DNA from: Neisseria elongata subsp. elongata
Lineage (GTDB): Bacteria; Pseudomonadota; Gammaproteobacteria; Burkholderiales; Neisseriaceae
Direction of reading: 5' to 3'
DNA: 64,000 bases
Assembly (NCBI RefSeq): GCF_900113545.1
Contig: NZ_FOPS01000005.1
Span: forward strand, 62,001 to 126,000
Position 1 is the stretch's first letter, and each line of letters starts with the position of its first letter. Of the stretch, positions 26,444 to 36,083 are shown piece by piece. The notes under the pieces were generated by a model. The model saw only the letters and a list, made by a program, of their open reading frames with translations, was not told the origin of the DNA and did no database searches. The translations under genes and the position numbers were made by a program.

Positions 26444-27316
26444 ATGGCTTTTGCATCCCTGTTTACCCTGCTCGACGACATCGCATCCGTACTCGACGAC
26501 GTTTCCCTGATGACCAAAATGGCGGCGAAAAAAACCGTCGGCGTGGTCGGCGACGATTTGGCCTTGAACGCCAACCAAGTAACCGGCGTATCGGCCGACC
26601 GGGAATTGCCCATCGTCTGGCGGGTGGCCAAAGGTTCGCTGGTAAACAAGCTGATTCTGATTCCAGCCACGCTTCTGCTGTCGTGGCTGGCTCCCGCGCT
26701 GATTACCCCGCTGCTGATGCTGGGTGGCGCATATCTCTGCTTTGAAGGCGTGGAAAAACTGCTGCACCCCTTCCTGCACCGTCATGAAACCGGCCATTCG
26801 CCCGAAGCCGTTCCCGACGAACTGCCCGACGAAAACGATAAAATCAAAGGTGCAATCCGCACCGACTTCATCCTGTCGGCCGAAATCATCATCATCTCCA
26901 TGGGTGCAGTGAATGCCGACTCAGGCATGCTGCAACAAGCCTTGATGCTCTCCGTCATCGGCATCGGCATGACCATATTTGTTTACGGCTTGGTGGCCAT
27001 GATTGTGAAACTGGACGATTTAGGTTTATTCCTGATACGGCGCGGCGGCGCACAGAAAAGCGTCGGTAACGCCCTGCTGGCAGTTATGCCCGTTTTCATG
27101 CGCGGCTTGAGCGTCGTCGGCACACTGGCCATGTTTTTGGTCGGCGGCGGCATCATCGCCCACGGTGCGCCGTTCGTGTCCGATTTCCTGCACACCATGC
27201 ATTGGGAGGGCGGCATCATGGGCAATCTGGCCAACCTAATTGTCGGCCTGCTGTCCGGAGCAATCGTTTGCGCCGTCGTCTTGCCGCTGATCAAACTGTT
27301 CGGCAAAAAGCATTAA
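26444..27316 (+). CDS. DUF808 (YedI-like) inner-membrane protein
   Basis: 290 residues from ATG 26444; an earlier in-frame start at 26351 precedes the promoter (TATAAT 26408-26413) and is excluded. Starts MAFASLFTLLDDIASVLDDVSLMTKMAAKKTVGVVGDDLALNANQV, the DUF808 signature, with several membrane helices (LILIPATLLLSWLAPALITPLLMLGGAYLCF; IIIISMGAV; ALMLSVIGIGMTIFVYGLVAMIV; the C-terminal pair). E. coli YedI is the known relative; role unknown. Lies 33 bp before the nitrilase-family gene and is probably co-transcribed with it. Confidence 0.9.
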   Translation: MAFASLFTLLDDIASVLDDVSLMTKMAAKKTVGVVGDDLALNANQVTGVSADRELPIVWRVAKGSLVNKLILIPATLLLSWLAPALITPLLMLGGAYLCFEGVEKLLHPFLHRHETGHSPEAVPDELPDENDKIKGAIRTDFILSAEIIIISMGAVNADSGMLQQALMLSVIGIGMTIFVYGLVAMIVKLDDLGLFLIRRGGAQKSVGNALLAVMPVFMRGLSVVGTLAMFLVGGGIIAHGAPFVSDFLHTMHWEGGIMGNLANLIVGLLSGAIVCAVVLPLIKLFGKKH

Positions 27317-27349
27317 ACGGAAAACAGGCCGTCTGAAAGGAGCAACGCC

Positions 27350-28153
27350 ATGAGGAAAATCCGTGCCGCCGTCATCCAAACCGTTTCCGGCACCGACCCC
27401 GCCGCCAATACCGCCGCCATGCGCCGCCTGGTGCGCCAAGCGGCGGAGCAAGGTGCGGATTGGGCGTTGCTGCCCGAATATTGGCCGCTGATGGGGCAAA
27501 ACGACCGCGACAAACTCGCACTGGCCGAGCCTTTCGGCAGCGGCACCCTGCAACAGGCGATGGCCGAAACCGCCGCCGAATGCGGCATTACCCTGTTCGG
27601 CGGCACGATTCCGCTGCAATCGCCCGCACCCGGCAAAGTATGGAACAGCCTGCTGGCATACGACAAAAACGGCGAATGTATCGGCCGCTACGACAAAATG
27701 CACCTGTTCGGCTATTCGGGCTTGGGCGAACGCTACGCCGAAGCCGACACCATCGCCGCCGGCTGCGAAGTCCCCCATCTGACTGCCGACGGCTGGAATC
27801 TGGCGCAAGGCATCTGCTACGACTTGCGCTTCCCAGAATTTTTCCGCGCCCAAAGCCCGTTTGACGCGTTTTTGCTGCCCGCCGCCTTCACCCACACCAC
27901 AGGCAAGGCGCATTGGGAACTGCTGCTGCGCGCCCGTGCGGTGGAAAACCAATGCTACGTTTTGGCGGCCGGACAGGGCGGCCTGCACGAAAGCGGCCGC
28001 CGCACCTTCGGCCACAGCATGATTATCGACCCTTGGGGCGAAATCCTGGCCGTGCTGCCCGAAGGGGAAGGCGTAATTACCGCCGAACTCGACCCCGCAC
28101 GACTGAACAGCGTGCGGCAGCGTCTGCCCGCACTGGCACACCGCATCCTGTAA
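27350..28153 (+). CDS. Carbon-nitrogen hydrolase (Nit family)
   Basis: 267 residues with the nitrilase-superfamily triad Glu43 (LLPEYW), Lys116 (YDKMHLF) and Cys156 (GICYDLRFPE). The CYDLRFPE context is that of Nit1/Nit2-type omega-amidases and deaminated-glutathione amidases, so metabolite repair is likely; exact substrate not provable. GGAGCAACGCC precedes the ATG. Ends in a DUS hairpin. Confidence 0.92.
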   Translation: MRKIRAAVIQTVSGTDPAANTAAMRRLVRQAAEQGADWALLPEYWPLMGQNDRDKLALAEPFGSGTLQQAMAETAAECGITLFGGTIPLQSPAPGKVWNSLLAYDKNGECIGRYDKMHLFGYSGLGERYAEADTIAAGCEVPHLTADGWNLAQGICYDLRFPEFFRAQSPFDAFLLPAAFTHTTGKAHWELLLRARAVENQCYVLAAGQGGLHESGRRTFGHSMIIDPWGEILAVLPEGEGVITAELDPARLNSVRQRLPALAHRIL

Positions 28154-28158
28154 TACCG

Positions 28159-28192
28159 AGGCCGTCTGAAAAACAAGTTTTCAGACGGCCTC
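28159..28192. terminator. AG-DUS hairpin after the nitrilase-family gene
   Basis: GAGGCCGTCTGAAAA (28159-28173) pairs with TTTTCAGACGGCCTC (28178-28192), loop of four. Confidence 0.85.
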
Positions 28193-28235
28193 AAACCATC
28201 ATAGCCCCGCAAACCCGATTCCGAGAAGAAAGCTG

Positions 28236-28952
28236 ATGAAAACATTCCGACTCTTCCTTGCGGCCTGCTGTACGACGGCTGCCGCACAAACACCGCAAGC
28301 CTTTGTCGAACAAAATTTTTACCGCAAAATACCAAGCTCAAAATGCCTAATCGGGCAAAAAGGCAATACCTGCATGCAACTGAAACAAACCGGCTCCGCC
28401 GAAGGGCTGACCTTCCTCCTCTACACGGGCGACAATGTAAAACTGCGCCCCAACAGCCGTCCCGTTACCCTTCATACCCCACCCTACCCTGCCGAAATAT
28501 TCGTCTTAAAACAGAATAACGGAACATGGCAATTAAAAGCCCGCAGCCAAACGCAGGTCGAGGCTGCCGAATCGGGCGGAAAACCCTGGCGTTTTCTTCG
28601 TTTCGGCACTTCGGCGTGGGGATTTGAAAATTCTATAAGCGGCGGCAGACAGGGCTATAACAATTTTTTCAGCTCACTGCTTGTTTACAGCGGCGGCAAA
28701 TTCAACAGCTACCTGATCATCACCGGTACGGACAATACGGAAGCAGGCCCGTCGGATGAAGAAGTTTCCCTGTACGGCACCCTCACCCCGCGCCCCGACC
28801 TGAAGCAAACAGCCGGACGTTACCCGCTGGAAATCCGCCTCACAGGCAAAAAAGGTAAAAACACCTTCAAAGGCCAATCCTACCTTCTCCCATTCAAAGC
28901 ACGGAATAACGATTATTTCATACCGGAAAACTACCCTGTTTCCGGCTTTTAA
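28236..28952 (+). CDS. Exported hypothetical protein
   Basis: 238 residues with a signal peptide (about 1-18, MKTFRLFLAACCTTAAAQ; a lipoprotein is possible at AAC, but the hydrophobic core is short). The mature protein is rich in Thr, Gly and beta-prone residues (EGLTFLLYTGDNV, YLIITGTDNTEAG), with two cysteines and no family that I recognise. Preceded by AGAAAG; not followed by a close hairpin. The gap 28,953-29,107 shows no gene. Confidence 0.65.
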   Translation: MKTFRLFLAACCTTAAAQTPQAFVEQNFYRKIPSSKCLIGQKGNTCMQLKQTGSAEGLTFLLYTGDNVKLRPNSRPVTLHTPPYPAEIFVLKQNNGTWQLKARSQTQVEAAESGGKPWRFLRFGTSAWGFENSISGGRQGYNNFFSSLLVYSGGKFNSYLIITGTDNTEAGPSDEEVSLYGTLTPRPDLKQTAGRYPLEIRLTGKKGKNTFKGQSYLLPFKARNNDYFIPENYPVSGF

Positions 28953-29107
28953 ACAGAAATATAGCTAGCGCAGATAGAGCCAAAATACCGTACTTGCCAA
29001 TTGTCTTCATGAGCTTACGCAGGCTAATGACGGCCGACGCAGCTGCCGTATCGGAAATTAAGTAAAGGGATACAGAAGAATATCAAATTGACGCCATAAA
29101 CAAACCG

Positions 29108-29147
29108 AGGCCGTCTGAAAACCGTAAGTCGGGTTTTCAGACGGCCT
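29108..29147. terminator. AG-DUS hairpin at the 3' end of the nuo operon
   Basis: AGGCCGTCTGAAAACC (29108-29123) pairs with 29132-29147; 24 bp beyond the nuoN stop on the minus strand. Confidence 0.85.
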
Positions 29148-29170
29148 TTATTTATTTCGCAATACCGCCG

Positions 29171-30619
29171 TTACCAACCTGTTGTCGTGCGGATGGCTTG
29201 AACGCACCAATCCATCACGCCTTGCGGCAGGACACCCCATAACAGCAACAGCAGGCCGTTAGCCGACAACAACACCTTCATCGCACCGTCGCTGCTCAAG
29301 CGGCGGCTGTCGGCAGGTTCTTCAAAGTAAATCGTCCGCACCACGCGCAGATAGTAGAACGCGCCAATCAGCGACATCACAACGGCAAACACCGCTAACC
29401 AAGTGTAATTCGCACTCACCAGCAATTTGATAACCTGCAACTTGGCATAGAAGCCCATCAGCGGCGGAATACCGGCCATGGAGAACATGGCAAGCAACAT
29501 CAGGAAGGCATACCAAGCGTTGCGCCGGTTCAAACCGGCCAAATCGGCAATGTTTTCGCATTCGAACGATTCGTCGGACAACAGCATCAACACACCGAAA
29601 CCGACCAATGCCATCACAATATAGGTCAATGCGTAATACAGGCCGGCCGAGAAACCGACGCTGCCGCTCAAAAACGCCATCAGGACGAAGCCCATATGCG
29701 ATACAGTCGAATAAGCCAACATCCGCTTGATATTGGTCTGCACAATGGCGGCGAGGTTACCGATTAGCAGTGAAGCCACGGATAAGATAACCAGCATCTG
29801 GGTCCAATCGGCATGCTGGTTGTTCATCGCCGTTACCAAAATACGGAAAGCGAAAACTGCCGCCGCCATTTTCGGCGCGGTACCGATAATCGAAGCCACC
29901 GAAGTGGGCGCACCTTCATAAACATCCGGCACCCACATATGGAACGGAACGGCTCCCAATTTGAACGCCAATGCAACCACGACGAAAACCAAACCTAGCT
30001 TCATCAGCCAGCCGTTGGCGACACCGCTTTGACCGTTGGCCAGCACGATGGCGAAATTCAGCGAACCGGTTGCACCGTAAATCATCGAAATACCGTACAA
30101 CAGCAAACCGGAGGCCAATGCACCGAGCACAAAGTATTTCAACGCGGCTTCGGCCGAACGGGCGGAATCGCGCCGCAAGGCAATCATGGCGTAGAGCGAC
30201 AGCGAAAGCAGTTCCAAGCCGATATAGGCAACAAGGAAATGCCCCGCGCTCACCATCACGCTCATGCCTAAAAGGGCAAACAGCGAAAGGGTATAAAATT
30301 CGCCGTTAAACATATTGCGCGCCCGATTGTACGGTTTGGCGTACACAAACACGGCGAACAATGCGGCGTACATGGTCATTTTGCCCAACTGAGACAAACC
30401 GTCGGCCAAATACATATCGTTAAACGTACTGACCGCATTCGGTGTCCAAACATACCATTGTGTCGCCGCCGTCAATACCAAAGTGAACAGACTCAGATAA
30501 TGGGTAATGACGCGGCTATTGTCTTTCAGCCACAAATCCACCAACAACACCGCGCACAATGCCGTGAGCAGCACGATTTCGGGCATGGCGGGGATTAAGT
30601 TCAAATCAGTCCAGTTCAT
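29171..30619 (-). CDS. nuoN: NADH-quinone oxidoreductase subunit N
   Basis: 482 residues, antiporter-like membrane subunit of complex I with about 14 helices. Shows the proton-channel features of the family (LVAYIGLELLSLSLYAMIAL; KYFVLGALASGLLLYGISMIYG; KLGAVPFHMWVPDVYEGAPT; MLAYSTVSHMGFVLMAF). GAGGTG precedes ATG 30617-30619. Last gene of the operon, 9 bp after nuoM. Confidence 0.97.
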   Translation of the reverse strand: MNWTDLNLIPAMPEIVLLTALCAVLLVDLWLKDNSRVITHYLSLFTLVLTAATQWYVWTPNAVSTFNDMYLADGLSQLGKMTMYAALFAVFVYAKPYNRARNMFNGEFYTLSLFALLGMSVMVSAGHFLVAYIGLELLSLSLYAMIALRRDSARSAEAALKYFVLGALASGLLLYGISMIYGATGSLNFAIVLANGQSGVANGWLMKLGLVFVVVALAFKLGAVPFHMWVPDVYEGAPTSVASIIGTAPKMAAAVFAFRILVTAMNNQHADWTQMLVILSVASLLIGNLAAIVQTNIKRMLAYSTVSHMGFVLMAFLSGSVGFSAGLYYALTYIVMALVGFGVLMLLSDESFECENIADLAGLNRRNAWYAFLMLLAMFSMAGIPPLMGFYAKLQVIKLLVSANYTWLAVFAVVMSLIGAFYYLRVVRTIYFEEPADSRRLSSDGAMKVLLSANGLLLLLWGVLPQGVMDWCVQAIRTTTGW

Positions 30620-30628
30620 TCACACACC

Positions 30629-32131
30629 TCAAATCTTGCTTTGCGCCACATGCGCGATCAAATCGTTGGCCGCCTGATGCACCACGGCGATAAACGGCTC
30701 CGGCCACAAGCCCATGCCCAGCACGGTGATGGAAAGGATAGCCAGAATGGCGAATTCGCGACGGTTGATGTCTTTCATTTCGGCCACATGTGGGTTGGTC
30801 ACCGCACCGAAAATCACGCGTTTGTACATCCACAGCGTGTAGGCTGCGCCCAAAATCAGCGTCAGTGCCGCCAGCGCACCCACAACCAAGTTATAGTTCA
30901 CCGCGCCCATAATCACCATAAATTCGCCCACGAAGCCGGAAGTGGCGGGCAGGCCGGCGTTGGCCATGGCAAACAGCATCATGAAGGCAGCAAATTTCGG
31001 CATCACGGTAACCACGCCGCCGTAGTCGGCAATGTTGCGGCTGTGGAGGCGATCGTACATCACGCCGATGCAGAAGAACATGGCGGCGGAAACGAAGCCG
31101 TGCGAAATCATCTGCATAATCGCACCTTTCAACGCCCACGGCTGCAACTGCACCTGATTGGTAAACAGGAACATACCCAAGGTAACGAAACCCATGTGGC
31201 TGATGGAGGAGTAGGCCACCAGTTTTTTCATATCGGTTTGTGCCAAAGCCACCATGCCGATGTAGATCACCGCAATCAGGCTGAGCACGATGATGGCGGG
31301 GGCGAAATAGCGCGACGCATCAGGCAGGATGGGCAGGATGAAGCGCAGAAAGCCGTATGCGCCGAGTTTCAGCGTAATCGCCGCCAGCACCATCGAACCG
31401 CCGGTAGGCGCTTCCACGTGCGCATCGGGCAGCCAGGTGTGCACCGGGAACATCGGCACTTTCACCGCAAACGACAAGAAGAAGGCGGCGAACAGAATCT
31501 GTTGGGTAAACAGCGGAATTTGTTTGATGTTTTGGAAATCTTCAATCGCGAAGCTGCCGCCGGTTTGCAGCGACAAATACACCAAGGCCACCAGCATCAG
31601 CAGCGAACCCATCAGCGTGTAGAGGAAGAGTTTCACCGAGGCATACACGCGGCGTGGCCCGCCCCATACGCCGATAATCAGATACAGCGGAATCAGCATG
31701 CCTTCGAAGAAGATATAGAACAGCATGGCATCACGGGCGGCAAACGCGCCGTTGATCAAGCCGGACATAATCAGGAAGGCCGCCATGTATTGCGCCACCT
31801 TTTTCTGAATCACTTCCCAGCCCGCCAGCACCACCATCAACGTGATAAAGGCGTTGAGGATAACAAACAGCACGGACATGCCGTCCACGCCCAATGCGTA
31901 GTTGATGTTGAGCGCGGGAATCCACGCATAAAACTCGGCAAACTGGAAGCCGCCGCTCAAGCGGTCAAACTGCGTAAACAGCGGCAACGTAACCAGAAAA
32001 CCGGCCAGCGCGCCGACAAAAGCCAGTATCCGCGCCAAGGGGGCACGGCGGTCGCAGCCGGTAGCCAGCACCAATAATCCGGCGGCTATCGGCAGCCAGA
32101 TTGCCAAGCTGAGAAGATGGTTAGAAAACAT
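30629..32131 (-). CDS. nuoM: NADH-quinone oxidoreductase subunit M
   Basis: 500 residues, antiporter-like proton-pumping subunit. Conserved FFEGMLIPLYLIIGVWGG (key Glu), KVPMFPVHTWLPDAHVEAPT and KLVAYSSISHMGFV. It is separated from nuoL by the chorismate mutase and cupin genes and preceded by an AG-DUS (32187-32198). The large open frame on the opposite strand is a shadow caused by His-poor, GC-rich codon use. Confidence 0.97.
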   Translation of the reverse strand: MFSNHLLSLAIWLPIAAGLLVLATGCDRRAPLARILAFVGALAGFLVTLPLFTQFDRLSGGFQFAEFYAWIPALNINYALGVDGMSVLFVILNAFITLMVVLAGWEVIQKKVAQYMAAFLIMSGLINGAFAARDAMLFYIFFEGMLIPLYLIIGVWGGPRRVYASVKLFLYTLMGSLLMLVALVYLSLQTGGSFAIEDFQNIKQIPLFTQQILFAAFFLSFAVKVPMFPVHTWLPDAHVEAPTGGSMVLAAITLKLGAYGFLRFILPILPDASRYFAPAIIVLSLIAVIYIGMVALAQTDMKKLVAYSSISHMGFVTLGMFLFTNQVQLQPWALKGAIMQMISHGFVSAAMFFCIGVMYDRLHSRNIADYGGVVTVMPKFAAFMMLFAMANAGLPATSGFVGEFMVIMGAVNYNLVVGALAALTLILGAAYTLWMYKRVIFGAVTNPHVAEMKDINRREFAILAILSITVLGMGLWPEPFIAVVHQAANDLIAHVAQSKI

Positions 32132-32206
32132 AGTTGTAACCTGTGGTTTGAATAAATAAATCGTCGTTTTTCTGCGTTTGCCGCTTTTCAGACGGCCTCA
32201 AACAGC

Positions 32207-32527
32207 CTAAACGCTGCCCTCTTTCTCAATCACCAAAATCCGTGCTTCGCCGCACGGGTGGGCGACGTGTTCCGCGCCGATGCCGGCGTAGAAGATGTCG
32301 CCGCTTTGCAGCCGCGCCACGTGCTCTTCGCCGTTTTCGCGGTAGTGCATGTCCACTTCGCCGTCCATCACGGCAAACACTTCCTCGCCGTCGTTCACAT
32401 GCCATTTGTAGGGCTGATCCGTCCAATGCAGGCGCACGGTGGTGCCGTTCATATTGGCGATGCTGCGCGCGCCCCATGCCCTCTCGGCGGTGAATTCGGC
32501 GGAACGGATGATGTCGGTTGCACTCAT
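32207..32527 (-). CDS. Small cupin-domain protein inside the nuo operon
   Basis: 106 residues, one cupin barrel: WHVNDGEEVFAVMDGEVDMHY (motif 1) and LQSGDIFYAGIGAEHVAHPCGEARILVIEKEG (motif 2). Single-domain cupins bind metal or small ligands; substrate unknown. Lies between chorismate mutase and nuoM on the same strand, flanked by an AG-DUS and an Eikenella-dialect uptake sequence. Not a complex I subunit; likely a passenger gene. Confidence 0.85.
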   Translation of the reverse strand: MSATDIIRSAEFTAERAWGARSIANMNGTTVRLHWTDQPYKWHVNDGEEVFAVMDGEVDMHYRENGEEHVARLQSGDIFYAGIGAEHVAHPCGEARILVIEKEGSV

Positions 32528-32568
32528 TTTTTCCTCTGTGTGTGGTGTTTTCAGACGGCCTTTTAGTT

Positions 32569-32580
32569 TTCAGGTAGCCT
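32569..32580 (-). repeat. Eikenella-dialect uptake sequence (AG-eikDUS)
   Basis: TTCAGGTAGCCT, reverse of AGGCTACCTGAA, between the chorismate mutase and cupin genes; a standard AG-DUS lies eight bases away (32550-32561). Further exact copies are at 32895-32906, 36729-36740, 37746-37757, 38295-38306 (in nuoH), 39205-39216 and 39812-39823 (in nuoG). Confidence 0.85.
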
Positions 32581-32891
32581 TAATTACCTGTCCCGCCCGA
32601 ACGGTTTACTTCCTGCTCGAAACGGATAAAGGCGGCAATCATGGCCTGCCACACGGCTTCCGCCACATCGGGCGACAAGCCTGCCGCCGCTGCCTGTTCG
32701 CGCCGTGCCTTCAGCACCTGCGCCACCCTTTCGGGCGCGGCCACAGCCTGCGCGTCATGCTTGGGTTTCAGACGGCCTGCCTGTGCGACCAACTGCTGCC
32801 GCTGCGCCAGCAAGCCGATGAGCTGGCTGTCCAGCGCGTCAATCTTCTGCCGCACTTCGGCTAGGGTATCGGGCAAAATATCGGCATCCAT
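32580..32891 (-). CDS. Chorismate mutase type II domain protein
   Basis: 103 residues, an all-helical AroQ-type chorismate mutase: LAEVRQKIDALDSQLIGLLAQRQQLV, then PERVAQVLKARREQAAAAGLSPDVAEAVWQAMIAAFIRFEQ. This matches the stand-alone PchB/AroQ form that converts chorismate to prephenate (or removes pyruvate from isochorismate). No prephenate dehydratase domain is attached. It begins 15 bp after nuoL and ends inside an eikDUS. A metabolic passenger in the nuo operon. Confidence 0.87.
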   Translation of the reverse strand: MDADILPDTLAEVRQKIDALDSQLIGLLAQRQQLVAQAGRLKPKHDAQAVAAPERVAQVLKARREQAAAAGLSPDVAEAVWQAMIAAFIRFEQEVNRSGGTGN

Positions 32892-32906
32892 TTTTTCAGG
32901 TAGCCT

Positions 32907-34916
32907 TTATCTGAACCAAAGCTGCCAGAAGAACACCACAATCAGCACCAGCACGCCGGAAACCATGGCGGCGGCGTAGCTGTAGATGAAGCCGGTTTGC
33001 AGGCGGCGCACCTGCCCTGCCACCGCGCCGACCAGTTTGGCCGCACCGTTTACCAAGCCGTTGTCGATGATTGCGGTATCGACGGCTTTCCAGAAGAAAG
33101 TACCCAGCGCGCGCGTGCCTTTGGCAAACACGGCGAAGTAAATGTTGTCGAGATAGTATTTGTTTTCAAACAACACATACACCGGGCGGAAGGTCTGCGC
33201 GATTTTGGCGGGCAGCTGCGGCGCTTTCACATACAGGAACCACGCGGCCAATACGCCGCCGATGGCCAGATACAACACGGGCGTGTGCAGGCTGTGCGAC
33301 ACCATGCCCATTGCGCCGTGGAATTCTTCCTTCATGATGTGCATCACCGGATGCAGCTCGTGATTGACATAAATCACGTCTTTGAAGAAATCGCCGTACA
33401 GCATGGGCTCGATGGCGATGTAGCCGATAATCACGGACGGAATCGCCAGCAAAATCAGCGGCAGGGTAACCACCCACGGGCTTTCGTGCGGGTTGTCGGA
33501 CGGTTTCAGGCCGTGGTGGTGGCCGTGGTCGTCGTGATGGTCATGCTTGGCCTCGCGCCAGCGTTCTTTGCCGTGGAAGACGATAAAGTATTGGCGGAAG
33601 GCGTAAAACGCGGTAACGAACACGCTGGCCAGCACGGCGAAATAGGCGAAACCGCTGCCGGGCAGGTTGCTGGCATGCACCGCTTCGATAATCGAATCTT
33701 TGGAATAGAAACCGGAGAACAGCGGCGTGCCGATGAGGGCGAGGTTGCCCAGCAGCATAGTGAACCAGGTAATCGGCATGTATTTGCGCAGGCCGCCCAT
33801 ATTGCGCATGTCCTGATCGTGGTGCATGCCGATAATCACGCTGCCTGCGGCCAAGAACAGCAGGGCTTTGAAGAAGGCGTGGGTCATCACATGGAACATG
33901 GCTACGGAATAAGCGGACACACCCAAAGCCACGGTCATATAACCGAGCTGCGATAGGGTGGAATAGGCCACCACGCGTTTGATGTCGTTTTGAATCGTGC
34001 CGAGGAAGCCCATAAACAGCGCGGTAATCGCGCCAATCACCATAATCACGCTCAGAGCGGTAGTGGAGAGTTCATACATCGGCGACATGCGCGACACCAT
34101 AAACAGGCCGGCGGTTACCATCGTAGCGGCGTGAATCAGCGCGGAAATCGGGGTCGGGCCTTCCATGGAATCGGGCAGCCACACATGCAGCGGAAACTGG
34201 GCGGATTTACCCATCGCGCCGACAAACAGCAACAGGCAAGTGATGGTGATCAAATCCCAGCCGAACAGGGTGCTGCCGACCACGTTGGGCAGGTAGGCGA
34301 ACACGTCGGCATAGCGCAGGCTGCCGCCGAAATAGGCCAGCACCAAGCCGATGCCGAGTACGAAACCGAAGTCGCCCACGCGGTTGACCAAAAAGGCTTT
34401 CAGGTTGGCGAAAATCGCGCTGTCGCGTTTGAAATAGAAGCCGATTAACAGATAGGACACCAAGCCGACCGCTTCCCAGCCGAAGAAAAGCTGGATGAAG
34501 TTGTTCGACATAATCAGCATCAGCATACTGAAGGTAAACAATGAGATATAGCTGAAAAAGCGTTGGTAGCCGACTTCTTCGTCCGCCATATAGCCGATGG
34601 TATAGATGTGTACCATGAGCGACACGGAAGTAACCACCACCATCATCAGCGCGGTGAGGCTGTCCACCAGGAAGCCGACCGAGAAATCCAGCCCGTTCAT
34701 GGTCAGCCAGGTATAGACGTTTTCATCGAACTTGGCACGGCTGCCGTCGATAAACCCGCACAGCACATAGGCCGACAGCACGGCGGATACGGCCACGCCG
34801 AGTATGGTAACCGTGTGCGCGCCCCGGCGGCCGATGGTGTTGCCGAACAGCCCGGCCAGCAAACAGCCCGCCAAGGGCGTGAGGGCGATGATGAGGTATA
34901 AAGTCATGTCAGTCAT
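32907..34916 (-). CDS. nuoL: NADH-quinone oxidoreductase subunit L
   Basis: 669 residues, the largest antiporter-like subunit, with the long lateral C-terminal helix region. Conserved FFGWEAVGLVSYLLIGFYF, PLHVWLPDSMEGPTPISALIHAATMVTAG and RVVAYSTLSQLGYM. A His/Asp-rich loop (KHDHHDDHGHHHG) lies at about residue 460. Ends directly at an eikDUS (32895-32906). Confidence 0.97.
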   Translation of the reverse strand: MTDMTLYLIIALTPLAGCLLAGLFGNTIGRRGAHTVTILGVAVSAVLSAYVLCGFIDGSRAKFDENVYTWLTMNGLDFSVGFLVDSLTALMMVVVTSVSLMVHIYTIGYMADEEVGYQRFFSYISLFTFSMLMLIMSNNFIQLFFGWEAVGLVSYLLIGFYFKRDSAIFANLKAFLVNRVGDFGFVLGIGLVLAYFGGSLRYADVFAYLPNVVGSTLFGWDLITITCLLLFVGAMGKSAQFPLHVWLPDSMEGPTPISALIHAATMVTAGLFMVSRMSPMYELSTTALSVIMVIGAITALFMGFLGTIQNDIKRVVAYSTLSQLGYMTVALGVSAYSVAMFHVMTHAFFKALLFLAAGSVIIGMHHDQDMRNMGGLRKYMPITWFTMLLGNLALIGTPLFSGFYSKDSIIEAVHASNLPGSGFAYFAVLASVFVTAFYAFRQYFIVFHGKERWREAKHDHHDDHGHHHGLKPSDNPHESPWVVTLPLILLAIPSVIIGYIAIEPMLYGDFFKDVIYVNHELHPVMHIMKEEFHGAMGMVSHSLHTPVLYLAIGGVLAAWFLYVKAPQLPAKIAQTFRPVYVLFENKYYLDNIYFAVFAKGTRALGTFFWKAVDTAIIDNGLVNGAAKLVGAVAGQVRRLQTGFIYSYAAAMVSGVLVLIVVFFWQLWFR

Positions 34917-34964
34917 GTTGTTGCCATCCTTACGGATAAATCTTTCAATTTTGTGCGGCCCGTT

Positions 34965-35034
34965 TTCAGGTAGCCTCTCCGGCTTTCTTTTGAGGCTGCC
35001 TGAAACTTTCAGACGGCCTGTTTTCAGGTAGCCC
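34965..35034 (-). repeat. Cluster of three uptake-sequence dialects
   Basis: In 70 bp between nuoK and nuoL: TTCAGGTAGCCT (eikDUS, 34965-34976), AGGCTGCCTGAA (Simonsiella dialect, 34993-35004), TTCAGACGGCCT (AG-DUS, 35008-35019) and TTCAGGTAGCCC (eikDUS with one change, 35023-35034). The simDUS and AG-DUS arms face each other and may form a hairpin. Confidence 0.8.
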
Positions 35035-35339
35035 TAGCCTTTGAGGCTGTCCAAATCCGTTACGTTGATCGTGTTGCGGTTGCGGTATACCAAAACCATA
35101 ATCGCCAGGCCGATGGCGGATTCGGCCGCGGCCACGGTGAGCACGAAGAAGACGAAAATCTGCCCCGCGCTGTCGCCGAGGTAGCGAGAGAAGGCGATAA
35201 AGTTGAAGTTCACCGCCAGCAGCATCAATTCGATCGACATCAGCAAAATCAGCACGTTTTTGCGGTTCATGAAAATGCCCATCGCGCTGATGCCGAACAA
35301 CAGGGCGGACAGCACCAGATAATGCGTAATCGTAATCAT
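35034..35339 (-). CDS. nuoK: NADH-quinone oxidoreductase subunit K
   Basis: 101 residues, three membrane helices, with conserved [19 protein letters not shown] (key Glu in helix 2) and [19 protein letters not shown] (second Glu). Overlaps nuoJ by four bases (ATGA). Confidence 0.97.
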   Translation of the reverse strand: MITITHYLVLSALLFGISAMGIFMNRKNVLILLMSIELMLLAVNFNFIAFSRYLGDSAGQIFVFFVLTVAAAESAIGLAIMVLVYRNRNTINVTDLDSLKG

Positions 35340-36013
35340 GCTTTGCCCTCCCCTTCGGCGGCATCGGATTCGGCGGCTTCGCCGTTGTTTTCTTCGCTTT
35401 CAGACGGCCTCTGCACCACGGCTTCCATTTTCACCATACGCAGGCGGCCTTTGTTGGCGTCCACTTTAACCTGGTCGGCCGGATTGATGTATTTCGGCTT
35501 GAACGTTTTGCGGTGTACCAGCGCGATGGCAGCCACCATACCCAGCACCAGCAGCACGGCCGCCAGCTCGAAAGGCAGCAGGTAGGTGGTGTAAATCTGC
35601 GTGCCCAGCTCGCGCACGTTGCTGTGGTCGGCCGGCACGTCGTTCATCTGGCCGAAAGCGGCCAAATCGGTGGCAGGCGCAACCAAAATCATAATCAGCG
35701 CGACGGCCATCAGCACGCCGACCACGGCGGCCACCGGCGCGTTGCGCCAGAAGCCTTTGCGCATTTCCTCCACGTCGATATTGAGCATCATCACCACGAA
35801 CAGGAACAGCACCATCACCGCACCCACATACACCACCACCAGCGTGATGCCGAGGAATTCGGCCTGCATCAGCATCCACATCATCGCACTCATACAGAAA
35901 GTGAGCACCAGATACAGCGCGGCATGCACCGGGTTTTTCACGGTTACGGTTTTCAGCGCACCAAACAGGATGATGGCGGCCAACAGGTAAAACAGAATAA
36001 GTTGAAAGTTCAT
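35336..36013 (-). CDS. nuoJ: NADH-quinone oxidoreductase subunit J
   Basis: 225 residues; membrane helices in the first about 165 ([55 protein letters not shown]), then a hydrophilic acidic tail of about 60 residues ending in Glu/Ala repeats. An AG-DUS in the tail codes PSESEE. Follows the DUF4303 gene by 70 bp. Confidence 0.96.
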   Translation of the reverse strand: MNFQLILFYLLAAIILFGALKTVTVKNPVHAALYLVLTFCMSAMMWMLMQAEFLGITLVVVYVGAVMVLFLFVVMMLNIDVEEMRKGFWRNAPVAAVVGVLMAVALIMILVAPATDLAAFGQMNDVPADHSNVRELGTQIYTTYLLPFELAAVLLVLGMVAAIALVHRKTFKPKYINPADQVKVDANKGRLRMVKMEAVVQRPSESEENNGEAAESDAAEGEGKA

Positions 36014-36083
36014 ATTTTTGCACTTTCCGTTTCGGGATATTTCAATCGGTTTTGCTTTGCGTTCCGGCTTGGCCGGACGCGGT

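Noticed and set aside
30641-32077. 478-codon open frame opposite nuoM
   Set aside because: Composition (very rich in His, Gln, Arg) is that of an antisense shadow; nuoM is certain on the other strand.
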